From positions 1 to 6,428 of the forward strand of contig USJY01000081.1 of the NCBI GenBank assembly GCA_900555065.1: a DNA stretch of 6,428 bases. Direction: 5' to 3'. Positions 1-6,267 of this stretch are shown here, one piece after another (position 1 is the first letter of the stretch; each line of letters opens with the position of its first letter). This stretch comes from an uncultured Eubacteriales bacterium. Its GTDB lineage: Bacteria > Bacillota > Clostridia > Oscillospirales > UMGS1783. Both the position numbers and the translations under genes were made by a program. The notes below the pieces were generated by a model. That model was not told the origin of the DNA, did no database searches, and was given only the letters and a program-made list of their open reading frames with translations.

Positions 1-430
1 AGTCGCCGCTCCAGCAGACGACGACCTGATTGCCGCCCTGCATCTTGACGCCGAGGCCGGCGCCGGTCGCGATGGGATAGCCGCCGCCGACGATGGCGTT
101 GGCGCCCAGGTTGCCCTTGGTGAAGTCGGCGATATGCATGGAGCCGCTGCGGCCCTTGCAGTAACCGTCGCGCTTACCCATCAGCTCGCACATGGCGTAA
201 TCCAGGCGCGCGCCCTTTGCGATGCAGTGGCCGTGGCCGCGATGGGTCGACGTGATATAGTCCTCGTCTGTGATGAAGTTGGCCATAGTCGCAGGAGCGG
301 CTTCTTCACCGACACAGAGATGGACGGAACCTCTGAGGATATTCTTCTCAAAGAAATCTACAGCGGTCATTTCAAACTTGCGGATCCGATACATCATAAG
401 CAATGTATCCAGATATTGCTGTTTGGTCAT
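1..430 (-). CDS. Thiamine-diphosphate-dependent dehydrogenase E1 component, alpha subunit (acetoin/pyruvate type), 3' part outside window
   Basis: The first 143 residues are present; the rest lies beyond the left edge (family length about 320-330). E1 alpha pairs with E1 beta to decarboxylate a 2-oxoacid, or cleave acetoin, on thiamine diphosphate and pass the acyl group to lipoyl-E2. Visible family motifs are YRIRKFE (14-20), GEEA (41-44), THRGHGHCIAKG (62-73), GRSGSMHIAD (93-102) and GGGYPIATGAG (115-125). The string around HRGHGHCIAKG is closest, from memory, to acetoin dehydrogenase AcoA. The window ends at the start of the thiamine-diphosphate motif (SGD, 141-143). The next codon begins with T, so the usual glycine of GDG is absent. 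The start is set by GGAGG at 438-442, 7 bases upstream of ATG. The gene lies 21 bases after the ligase alpha subunit and is probably co-transcribed. E1 beta, E2 and E3 would be expected further left. The family is sure; the substrate is not. Confidence 0.9.
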   Translation of the reverse strand, partial: MTKQQYLDTLLMMYRIRKFEMTAVDFFEKNILRGSVHLCVGEEAAPATMANFITDEDYITSTHRGHGHCIAKGARLDYAMCELMGKRDGYCKGRSGSMHIADFTKGNLGANAIVGGGYPIATGAGLGVKMQGGNQVVVCWSGD

Positions 431-451
431 GTTCACACCTCCAAAGAGTGA

Positions 452-1327
452 TTACTTCGACAGGACATCTTTGACAATGTCCACAATATGAGTCGTGGTC
501 TCGGCGATGATAACGCCGGCTTCGCGCAGGACCTTCTCCTTGTTCTCGGCGCTGCCCGTGCCGTCTGCAGAGACGATGGCGCCCGCATGGCCCATGCTGC
601 GGCCTTTGGGGGCGTTTTTGCCCGCGATCAGGGCGATGACGGGCTTGGTCACATGCTTTTTAATGTATTCAGCCGCGAGCTCTTCCTCGTTGCCGCCGAT
701 TTCACCGATCATGATGATTGCCTTGGTTTCGGGATCCTTTTCAAAGAGCGGCAGCACGTCGATAAAAGTAGAGCCGGGGATCATATCGCCGCCGACGCCG
801 ACGCAGGTGCTCTGGCCAATGCCGGCGTTGGTCAGCATAAAGACCGTCTCATAGCAGTTGGTTGCGCTTCTGGACATGAGGCCGACATTTCCGGGCTTAA
901 AGATGCGGTGGGCCATAAAGCCCGCCTTGGACTTACCCGGGGAAATGACGCCGAACGAGTTCGGACCGACGACACGCACGCCCTTCTTGCGGGACAGGTG
1001 GTATGCTTCCATCATGTCATGAACGGGCACGTGCTCTGCGATGGTGATAATCAGCGGCACTTCCGCGTCGATTGCTTCCATCAGGCCGGATTTTGTGAAT
1101 TTCGCCGGTACGAAGAGCACCGTCGCGTTCGCATCGGTCGCTTCCATGGCTTCCTTCACCGTATTGAACACAGGCACGCCGAGGACTTCCTGGCCGCCCT
1201 TGCCTGGCGTTACGCCGGCGACGACTTTGGTTCCGTACTGCAGCATCTGCTCCGTGTGGAAAGTGCCTTCGCGGCCGGTAATCCCCTGCACGATCAAACG
1301 GGTATTTTCATCTATCATAATACTCAT
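452..1327 (-). CDS. sucD: Succinyl-CoA ligase (ADP-forming)-type alpha subunit, with atypical substrate loops
   Basis: This 291-residue protein is full length for SucD (about 289). It carries the CoA-binding Rossmann domain followed by the ligase domain with the phospho-histidine. Visible motifs are QGITGREGTFH (14-24) and GVTPGKGG (38-45) for CoA, GEIGG (208-212), and the catalytic His247 in GHAGAI (246-251). Together with the beta subunit it would catalyse acyl-CoA + ADP + Pi to acid + ATP + CoA, in either direction, in the cytosol. Several positions depart from the family pattern as I recall it: GPNCPG is GPNSFG (121-126), SRSGTLTYE is SRSATNCYE (152-160), and TAPKGKRMGH is NAPKGRSMGH (238-247). 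These lie around the CoA/acid site, so the natural acid may not be succinate. The start ATG overlaps the beta-subunit stop (ATGA), indicating coupled translation. An AAGGAG motif lies about 9 bases upstream. Confidence 0.88.
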   Translation of the reverse strand: MSIMIDENTRLIVQGITGREGTFHTEQMLQYGTKVVAGVTPGKGGQEVLGVPVFNTVKEAMEATDANATVLFVPAKFTKSGLMEAIDAEVPLIITIAEHVPVHDMMEAYHLSRKKGVRVVGPNSFGVISPGKSKAGFMAHRIFKPGNVGLMSRSATNCYETVFMLTNAGIGQSTCVGVGGDMIPGSTFIDVLPLFEKDPETKAIIMIGEIGGNEEELAAEYIKKHVTKPVIALIAGKNAPKGRSMGHAGAIVSADGTGSAENKEKVLREAGVIIAETTTHIVDIVKDVLSK

Positions 1328-2484
1328 AGCTGTGCTCTCCTTTTCACGAGCTCATCCACGCCGGCGATCAGGCCGTCGGCATAGACGACGTTCTCCAGGC
1401 CCTGGATAATTTCGAGACCTTTTTCCTTGTTGGTGCCTTCAAAGCGGATAATGATCAGCTTATTGATCCCGTACTGCTCTTTCGCAAGACGAATGCCGCC
1501 GGCCACCTCGTCGCAGCGGGTAATGCCGCCGAAAATGTTGATGAACAGGGCTTTGTTCTTGTCGTCATCGAGGATAATACGGATCGCTTCCTTAATCCGC
1601 TCGCTGGTCGCGCCGCCGCCGAGATCCAGGGCGGTACGGACTTTCATGCCCTTGTCGGAGATGCGGTCAATACAGCTCATGAGCATACCGGAACCGTTGC
1701 TCGAAACCGCGATGGAGCCGTCCTCATCGCAGGGGATGTACAGGAAGTTGAAGCTGCGCGCTTCAATGATCTTCGGATTCTCTTCCTTTTCCAGGCTCGC
1801 CTTGAACTCCTGGACTTCGGGCTGGCGGTACAGGGCGCTGTCGTCAACAGAGACCTTGCCGTCCAGCACGACGATGTTGCCGTCATGATCGACCGCGAGC
1901 GGGTTGATCTCGGCAAGCAGGCAGTCGCGCTTGCGGAAGAAGTCGTACAGTTTGCACAGTACTTCTTCAAACTGCGCGGCAGTCTTCCCGGTCAGGCCGG
2001 CCTTGGACGCCATATCGGAAGTGATATCGGCGGTCATACCGCTGAGGGGATTGACGGGAACTTTGAAGATGAGTTCGGGATTGGTTTTGGCCGTCTCCTC
2101 AATCTCTACGCCGCCAGCCGGCGAGAAGATGAGCAGCGGGCACTTGGTCAGACGGTCGAGCATGATGGAAAGGTACATCTCGGAGGCAACGTCCGCCTTT
2201 TCAACCGCCATGAGGCGGTTGACGATATGGCCTTTGATGTTCATGCCCAGGATCTGACCGGCGACGTTTTTCAGTTCGTCCATATTGTCGGCCATCTTGA
2301 TACCGCCCGCTTTGCCGCGGCCGCCTACCTGAACCTGCGCTTTCACAACAAGCGGAAATGCGATCTCTTTATTGGCCTCCACAGCGGCGGCAAGGCCGTC
2401 GACTGAATCGGAATGAACGCCCTTTTTCACGGGCAGTTCCGCCATTTCAAACAGGTCTCTCGCTTTATACTCCATTAAATCCAT
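1324..2484 (-). CDS. sucC: Succinyl-CoA ligase (ADP-forming)-type beta subunit
   Basis: This 386-residue protein is close to E. coli SucC (388). It has an N-terminal ATP-grasp domain and a C-terminal CoA-ligase domain. Visible are KAQVQVGGRGKAGG (48-61, nucleotide loop), the Mg ligands Asn194 in AEINPL and Asp208 in VLDGK, the substrate-side Asn263 in SSNGSG, LDLGGGAT (286-293) and the loop NIFGGITRCD (316-325). The last is normally GGIVRCD, so a threonine replaces valine in a substrate-contact loop. I chose the ATG at 2484 because MDLMEYKARDLF aligns with the SucC start MNLHEYQAKQLF and a GGGG Shine-Dalgarno lies 8 bases upstream. An in-frame ATG at 2508 would add eight residues inside the preceding gene. 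The gene begins 4 bases after the aldehyde dehydrogenase stop and overlaps the alpha subunit by 4 bases. The class is firm; the acid substrate is uncertain. Confidence 0.9.
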   Translation of the reverse strand: MDLMEYKARDLFEMAELPVKKGVHSDSVDGLAAAVEANKEIAFPLVVKAQVQVGGRGKAGGIKMADNMDELKNVAGQILGMNIKGHIVNRLMAVEKADVASEMYLSIMLDRLTKCPLLIFSPAGGVEIEETAKTNPELIFKVPVNPLSGMTADITSDMASKAGLTGKTAAQFEEVLCKLYDFFRKRDCLLAEINPLAVDHDGNIVVLDGKVSVDDSALYRQPEVQEFKASLEKEENPKIIEARSFNFLYIPCDEDGSIAVSSNGSGMLMSCIDRISDKGMKVRTALDLGGGATSERIKEAIRIILDDDKNKALFINIFGGITRCDEVAGGIRLAKEQYGINKLIIIRFEGTNKEKGLEIIQGLENVVYADGLIAGVDELVKRRAQL

Positions 2485-2488
2485 AAGA

Positions 2489-2953
2489 TTAACCCCACAA
2501 TTCTTCATCCGTCGGAGTCGGTTTGTCCTTGAGGAATTTCGCGATGCGGATGTAGTTGATCAGATGTTTGTAGTCAAAGTTCTCGGAGATGCTGTTGTTG
2601 CCCCAGGAGCAGCAGCCGAGCGTCGTGGTCGGCGCAAGGCCGTTCTGGAAGCTGCCGCCGTTCATGGTGGAGCAGATCTGGTTGACCAGGACGCGGGCGA
2701 CCTCCAAGCGGTTGCCGGCATATTCAAGATGCGCGTCGTTGTCGGAGTGGATGCTCACGCTGTGGCCCCTGCCGTCGACTTCGAGGTTGGCCTGGGCGAT
2801 TTCCACGCCTTCCTCAAAAGTATCGTAACGATAGGTGGAGATTACCGGGCACATCTTCTCTTTGGAGAGGATGTCGGCCTTGCCGTAACCGTCGGCCTCG
2901 ATGAGGATGACACGGGTGTCGGCGGGTACGCTGATACCCGCGGCTTCAGCTAC
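2489..2953 (-). CDS. 3' fragment of the frameshifted CoA-acylating aldehyde dehydrogenase
   Basis: The C-terminal part of the aldehyde dehydrogenase is intact in the -1 frame, from VAEAAGISVPADTRV to ...TPTDEELWG and TAA. The first ATG in this frame is at 2854 (MCPVIS), in the middle of a conserved block with no ribosome binding site noted, so independent translation is doubtful. The reading frame is open back to 2977, which overlaps the 5' fragment by about 28 bases. Confidence 0.65.
   Translation of the reverse strand, partial: VAEAAGISVPADTRVILIEADGYGKADILSKEKMCPVISTYRYDTFEEGVEIAQANLEVDGRGHSVSIHSDNDAHLEYAGNRLEVARVLVNQICSTMNGGSFQNGLAPTTTLGCCSWGNNSISENFDYKHLINYIRIAKFLKDKPTPTDEELWG
2493..2496 (-). 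promoter_or_regulatory. Ribosome binding site of the ligase beta subunit
   Basis: GGGG on the minus strand lies 8 bases before the ATG at 2484. It is formed by the last sense codons (Trp-Gly) of the aldehyde dehydrogenase, immediately before its TAA stop. This supports the 2484 start over 2508 and suggests translational coupling between the two genes. Confidence 0.55.
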
Positions 2954-3849
2954 CCGGCGCTGACGCCGACGAGGTCTTTATTCATTACGCCGCCCGGGAA
3001 GATGGTGTCGCGCAGCGCCTGCTTCTGGGCCGGATCGGTCACATAGACCGCGCCGTTCTTCTGCGCTTCGGCCATGATCGCGTCATACTCTTCCTTCGGC
3101 GCGATGATCGTCTGCTCGCCGGAGCAGATAATGCCGTTGTCAAAGGCTCTGCCTTCGAGGATTTTGGGAACCGCAACGGAGATGTCCATACCGCGGTCGA
3201 TGATGCACTGGACGTTGCCAACGCCGACGCCATAGGCGGGCTTGCCGCTGGAATACGCGGATTTGACCATGGCCATGCCGCCGGTCGCAACGACTACGTC
3301 AACCTGCTTCATCAGTTCGGAAGACGCTTCGACAGAGGGAGGATCGATATACTGAATGACGTTCTCAGGCGCGCCCAGGGGCTTGATGGCCTCATTGAAC
3401 ATGGCGACGAGCTGCGCCGTCAGTTTCTTGGCGCGCGGATGCGGCGAGATGATGACGGTATTGCGGCCCTTGATGGCGAACATGGCGTTGCACATCGGGG
3501 TGACGACAGGGTTGGTGCAGGGCGTGATAGCGCCTACGACGCCGACCGGACGGGCGATTACCGTGATGCCGGTCTCCTCATTGCGGTCTACGATACCGAC
3601 GGAGACTTTCCCTTTCAGGTTGCCCCAAATGATCTTGGACTTGCCTTTGCACTTGGCGACTTTATGCTCGTAAACACCCATTCTGGTCTCGTCTACCGCC
3701 AGACGGGACAGAGGCTCGGCATTGTCATAGACGACCTTGGCGATCGCTCTGACGATGTCGTCGATCTGCTGCTGGTTGAATTTTTCCAGCTGCTTCTGCG
3801 CGATTCTGGATTTTTCTACCAGGCTCGCTACCATTTCTTTTGCTTCCAT
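2950..3849 (-). CDS. 5' fragment of the frameshifted CoA-acylating aldehyde dehydrogenase
   Basis: This is the open frame as it stands: 299 residues ending ...DLVGVSAG then TAG. It holds the NAD(P)-binding region and catalytic Cys242 but lacks about 150 C-terminal residues that complete the catalytic and dimer-forming parts in the family. It is unlikely to be active alone. See the whole-gene entry for function and context. Confidence 0.7.
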   Translation of the reverse strand: MEAKEMVASLVEKSRIAQKQLEKFNQQQIDDIVRAIAKVVYDNAEPLSRLAVDETRMGVYEHKVAKCKGKSKIIWGNLKGKVSVGIVDRNEETGITVIARPVGVVGAITPCTNPVVTPMCNAMFAIKGRNTVIISPHPRAKKLTAQLVAMFNEAIKPLGAPENVIQYIDPPSVEASSELMKQVDVVVATGGMAMVKSAYSSGKPAYGVGVGNVQCIIDRGMDISVAVPKILEGRAFDNGIICSGEQTIIAPKEEYDAIMAEAQKNGAVYVTDPAQKQALRDTIFPGGVMNKDLVGVSAG

Positions 3850-3856
3850 AGGTAAA

Positions 3857-3862
3857 CCTCCT
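3857..3862 (-). promoter_or_regulatory. Ribosome binding site of the aldehyde dehydrogenase
   Basis: A perfect AGGAGG on the minus strand lies 7 bases before ATG 3849. It decides this start over the in-frame ATG at 3906, which would fall inside the intercistronic hairpin and add 19 residues unlike the family. Confidence 0.8.
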
Positions 3863-3892
3863 AAGTATGTAAATATATGAATAAGCGTTGCA

Positions 3893-3924
3893 TGAGGAAG
3901 CGGCAATAAATTGCAGCTTCCTCA
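3893..3924 (-). promoter_or_regulatory. Intercistronic hairpin between malic enzyme and aldehyde dehydrogenase
   Basis: A 9-base inverted repeat, TGAGGAAGC / GCTTCCTCA, is followed inward by one mismatch, a further GCAA/TTGC stem and a 4-base loop. It begins 19 bases after the malic enzyme stop. On the minus strand it is followed by TGCAACGCTTATTC, not a run of T, so it is a poor intrinsic terminator. A role in partial termination, transcript processing or mRNA stability is inferred. Confidence 0.6.
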
Positions 3925-3943
3925 GTTGCATGGACAAACGAAA

Positions 3944-5116
3944 TTAGAGACGCGCTACGCCGCTGTCCTTCGCCGCCTGCGCCACAGCCTTGGCCACGGC
4001 GTCTCTGACTCTGGTGTCAAACGGCTTCGGAATGATGTAATCCGGGTTGAGCTCGTCATCGGAAACGAGACCGGCGATCGCTTTGGCCGCCGCGATCTTC
4101 ATCGCGTCGTTAATGTCCCTGGCGCGAACGTCGAAAGTGCCTCTGAAAATGCCCGGGAACGCGAGCACGTTATTGATCTGGTTCGGGAAGTCGCTGCGGC
4201 CGGTGCCGATGACCTTTGCGCCGGCGGCTTTCGCGATGTCCGGCATGATCTCCGGAACGGGGTTGGCGCAGGCAAAGATGATCGGATCGCGGTTCATGGA
4301 CTTGACCATCGCCTCGTCCACGATACCCGGCACGGATACGCCAAGGAAAATGTCGGCGCCGACAAGAGCTTCCTTCAGGCCGCCCTTGACCATTCTCGGA
4401 TTGGTTTCGGGCGCGTACAGCTGCAGCTCGGAGTTCAGGCCTTCCTTGCCGGCGTATACAATGCCCTTGGAGTTAAGAAGAATGATATCCTTTACGCCCA
4501 TGGCCTGGAGCAGACGGGAGCAGGCAATACCAGCCGCGCCGGCGCCATTGACGACAACGGTTACGTCCTCCGGCTTCTTATTCACAATCTTGAGCGCGTT
4601 GATCGCAGCCGCGACGGTTACGACCGCGGTGCCGTGCTGGTCGTCATGGAAGATGGGGATATCGCAGACTTCCTTGAGTCTTCTCTCAATTTCAAAGCAA
4701 CGCGGCGCAGAAATGTCTTCCAGGTTGATGCCGCCGAAACTGCCGGCGAGCAGGGATACTACCTTTACAATATCGTCAACGCTCTTGCTGCGTACGCACA
4801 GAGGGATGGCGTCCACGTCGCCAAAGGCCTTAAACAGGACGCATTTGCCTTCCATAACCGGCATGCCGGCTTCCGGGCCGATGTCGCCAAGGCCCAAAAC
4901 GGCGGTACCGTCCGTGATAACGGCGACGAGATTGCCGCGGCCGGTGTATTCGTAGGACAGATCCACATCCTTGCTGATCTCCAGACAAGGAGCGGCAACG
5001 CCCGGCGTATAGGCGATCGACAGGTCTTCCGCCGTCGCTACCGAAGCTTTGCTCTCATATTTAATCTTGCCTTTCCATTCCTTGTGCTTGATAATGGCTT
5101 TTTCTCCGTAAGTCAT
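3944..5116 (-). CDS. NAD(P)-dependent malic enzyme (short bacterial type)
   Basis: This 390-residue protein has the usual length of the short, single-domain bacterial malic enzyme, without a phosphotransacetylase tail. It decarboxylates malate oxidatively to pyruvate with NAD+ or NADP+ and a divalent metal. Visible are the catalytic Tyr36 in YTPGVA (36-41), Lys91 in EGKCVLFKAFGDVDA (89-103), metal ligands Glu133/Asp134 in NLEDI and Asp159 in FHDDQHGTA (156-163), the dinucleotide loop GAGAAG (191-196), ANPVPE (284-289) and GTGRSDFPNQINN (304-316). The residues after the second strand are NSKG (215-218); this does not let me decide NAD from NADP. AGGAGG lies 7 bases before the ATG. It follows the regulator by 41 bases and is probably read from the same promoter. 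In this operon it would supply pyruvate, possibly to the downstream E1 complex (inference). Confidence 0.93.
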   Translation of the reverse strand: MTYGEKAIIKHKEWKGKIKYESKASVATAEDLSIAYTPGVAAPCLEISKDVDLSYEYTGRGNLVAVITDGTAVLGLGDIGPEAGMPVMEGKCVLFKAFGDVDAIPLCVRSKSVDDIVKVVSLLAGSFGGINLEDISAPRCFEIERRLKEVCDIPIFHDDQHGTAVVTVAAAINALKIVNKKPEDVTVVVNGAGAAGIACSRLLQAMGVKDIILLNSKGIVYAGKEGLNSELQLYAPETNPRMVKGGLKEALVGADIFLGVSVPGIVDEAMVKSMNRDPIIFACANPVPEIMPDIAKAAGAKVIGTGRSDFPNQINNVLAFPGIFRGTFDVRARDINDAMKIAAAKAIAGLVSDDELNPDYIIPKPFDTRVRDAVAKAVAQAAKDSGVARL

Positions 5117-5157
5117 GTTCGTTCCTCCTACTATATTGTAAATCTGTTTTGGTACGC

Positions 5158-5889
5158 TTAGGTTTCAGACGGGCCGTCGCTGATATTGCGGCCGATCATG
5201 TCGTTATGCCGCTTGATGCGCGCGTGACTCATTTCCAAGTGTTCGCGCATGTATTCGCTCGCAAGCACCGGATCCCTGGCCTCAATCGCTTCCAACACCT
5301 TTTTGTGGCCCTGAATCGTCACTTCCCGCTCAGGTTCCGCACGCATGGAAACCTTCATAGTATAGTGCAGCAGGTCGGCTATCAGCGAAAGAATTTTCTG
5401 CATGGCGCTGTTGTGCGTAGCGTTGGCGACCGCAAAGTGGAACGCAGTATCGCCGTTGATCCCCGAAAGGCCCATTTTGACTTCCTGCTCCATCTGCGCA
5501 ATCGACGCCCGGATGTGCTCGATATCCTCCTCCGTCGCACGCTGCGCCGCAAGCTTGACCATCTCCGGCTCAAGAATTTTCCTGGTTTCAATGATCTCAT
5601 CGACAACGCTGTCGTCGGACGAGAAATAATTTGCAATTGGCGTCAGCACGTTCTCAATCGTGTGTTCCTTGACAAAAGTGCCTCCGCCAATCTGAGACTC
5701 AACCAGCCCCATGATCTCTAGACTGCGAAGGGCTTCACGGACCACTGTGCGGCTGACGCCCAACTGATTCGCAAGATCACGTTCAGGCGGCAGCTTATGC
5801 CCCGGTTTGTAATCCCCCCGTAAAATGGACTGGGATATCTGATCGATTACTTCACTGGACAGCCTGGACTTTTTGACTGGTTGTAACAT
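5158..5889 (-). CDS. GntR-family transcriptional regulator, FadR subfamily with metal-type FCD domain
   Basis: This 243-residue protein has an N-terminal winged helix (about 8-76: LPPERDLANQLGVSRTVVRE at 33-52, then IGGGTFV at 67-73) and an all-helical FCD ligand domain (about 98-225). Asp147, His151, His195 and His217 match the Asp-x3-His ... His ... His metal pattern of FCD proteins, with 4-, 44- and 22-residue spacing. A metal-bound carboxylate effector is therefore likely, as in LldR-type and related members. As the first gene of the operon behind its own strong promoter, it probably regulates itself and the downstream genes in response to an organic acid (inference). AAGGA lies upstream of the ATG at 5889. 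The effector cannot be named from sequence. Confidence 0.9.
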   Translation of the reverse strand: MLQPVKKSRLSSEVIDQISQSILRGDYKPGHKLPPERDLANQLGVSRTVVREALRSLEIMGLVESQIGGGTFVKEHTIENVLTPIANYFSSDDSVVDEIIETRKILEPEMVKLAAQRATEEDIEHIRASIAQMEQEVKMGLSGINGDTAFHFAVANATHNSAMQKILSLIADLLHYTMKVSMRAEPEREVTIQGHKKVLEAIEARDPVLASEYMREHLEMSHARIKRHNDMIGRNISDGPSET

Positions 5890-5910
5890 AACGATCTTCC
5901 TTTTTAAATA

Positions 5911-5936
5911 GAGTTGTTTTTTAATTAGGGTTGTTT
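5911..5936. repeat. Short direct repeat in the operon leader
   Basis: G(A/G)GTTGTTT occurs at 5911-5919 and 5928-5936, a 17-base period, in the transcribed leader of the regulator. It could be a binding site for a protein on one face of the helix or chance in an AT-rich leader. Confidence 0.35.
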
Positions 5937-5945
5937 ACGATAAAA

Positions 5946-5974
5946 ATTATATCAACCACTAAATTGTATTTCAA
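5946..5974 (-). promoter_or_regulatory. Sigma-A/sigma-70 promoter of the regulator-led operon
   Basis: On the minus strand TTGAAA (5974-5969) and TATAAT (5951-5946) are separated by exactly 17 bases, with an extended -10 TGA just before TATAAT. Transcription should start near 5939, giving a leader of about 50 bases before ATG 5889. It is the only clear promoter seen upstream of the six leftward genes. Confidence 0.8.
5964..5974. promoter_or_regulatory. Candidate FadR-family operator overlapping the -35 box
   Basis: TTGTATTTCAA matches the FadR-subfamily pattern TNGTNNNACNA at five of six fixed positions and is an imperfect palindrome (TTG/CAA arms). It covers the whole -35 hexamer, so a bound regulator would block polymerase. 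Assignment to the adjacent regulator is inferred from position only. Confidence 0.35.
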
Positions 5975-6240
5975 TATTCCATCGCGCGGTTTTTCTAAAA
6001 CTTTCAGTCCCTTGGAAATACTCGCGTCCGCACGCTTTGCCGCCCTGCCCGCGGACAGGCGCAAAACACCTGTAAACAGACGCTTAAATTGCCTGAAATA
6101 CCGCGCAAACAGCCGTACCGTGACAGATTGCCGCCGGGGCGGAAAGATGCGGACAATACGCGGCGAACGACGGCTTTGCTGTCAAACAAAATTCCAACTT
6201 TGCGCGCCGCCGCACGAAAACTTTCGGTTTCCATCAATCC
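5975..6240. other. Gene-free divergent intergenic region
   Basis: No convincing gene, RNA or repeat family is seen here. Base composition is mixed, with GC-rich blocks unlike the AT-rich promoter on its left. The only structures noted are a 6-base inverted repeat GTCCGC (6026-6031) / GCGGAC (6051-6056) and a small CCGCC/GGCGG palindrome near 6132. The open frames crossing it have low-complexity, Arg/Ser/Cys-rich translations with no recognisable family. Confidence 0.4.
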
Positions 6241-6267
6241 CCTAATGCAAAAAAAGCGAATTGTGCA

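Larger units (their letters stand above)
2489..3849 (-). pseudogene. CoA-acylating aldehyde dehydrogenase (succinate-semialdehyde/acetaldehyde type), frameshifted
   Basis: Two pieces in different frames make one enzyme of about 453 residues, similar in length and sequence (from memory) to C. kluyveri succinate-semialdehyde dehydrogenase SucD and the aldehyde half of AdhE. The family oxidises an aldehyde with NAD(P)+ and CoA to an acyl-CoA, reversibly. The 5' piece (3849 to stop at 2950, 299 residues) has TPCTNPVVTPMCNA (109-122), VVATGG (186-191), YGVGVGN (206-212; usually GVGPGN) and the catalytic Cys242 in FDNGIICSGEQ. The 3' piece continues in the -1 frame from about 2953 to the stop at 2489 with VAEAAGISVP, EKMCPV, HSDNDAH, TTLGCCSWGNNSISEN and a terminal EELWG. 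The start is fixed by AGGAGG 7 bases before ATG 3849. The gene is read after malic enzyme and just before the ligase genes. Catalytic Cys242 is encoded, but the C-terminal part, including the closing SISEN region, is lost if the shift is real. A sequencing or assembly error is the main alternative. Confidence 0.85.

Noticed and set aside
488..1384. Long plus-strand open frame (298 codons) opposite the ligase alpha subunit
   Set aside because: It mirrors the conserved sucD codons, its translation resembles no family, and it has no upstream signals.
2485..2508. Upstream ATG at 2508 for the ligase beta subunit
   Set aside because: It lies within the previous gene and adds eight residues absent from the family; ATG 2484 aligns with the SucC start.
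2950..2977. Programmed -1 ribosomal frameshift in the aldehyde dehydrogenase
   Set aside because: No X XXY YYZ slippery heptamer is present in the zero frame between 2977 and the stop, and the family is not known to use one.
3893..3924. Rho-independent terminator ending the transcript after malic enzyme
   Set aside because: The hairpin is not followed by a T-run on the minus strand, and no promoter of good quality lies between it and the next gene.
5129..5140. TACTATATTGTA near-palindrome before malic enzyme as a second operator
   Set aside because: It overlaps the ribosome binding site edge, does not fit TNGTNNNACNA, and a 12-base AT-rich near-palindrome is expected by chance.
3911..5161. 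Plus-strand open frame of 416 codons opposite malic enzyme
   Set aside because: It spans exactly the antisense of a well-conserved gene; such frames are common in GC-rich coding DNA.
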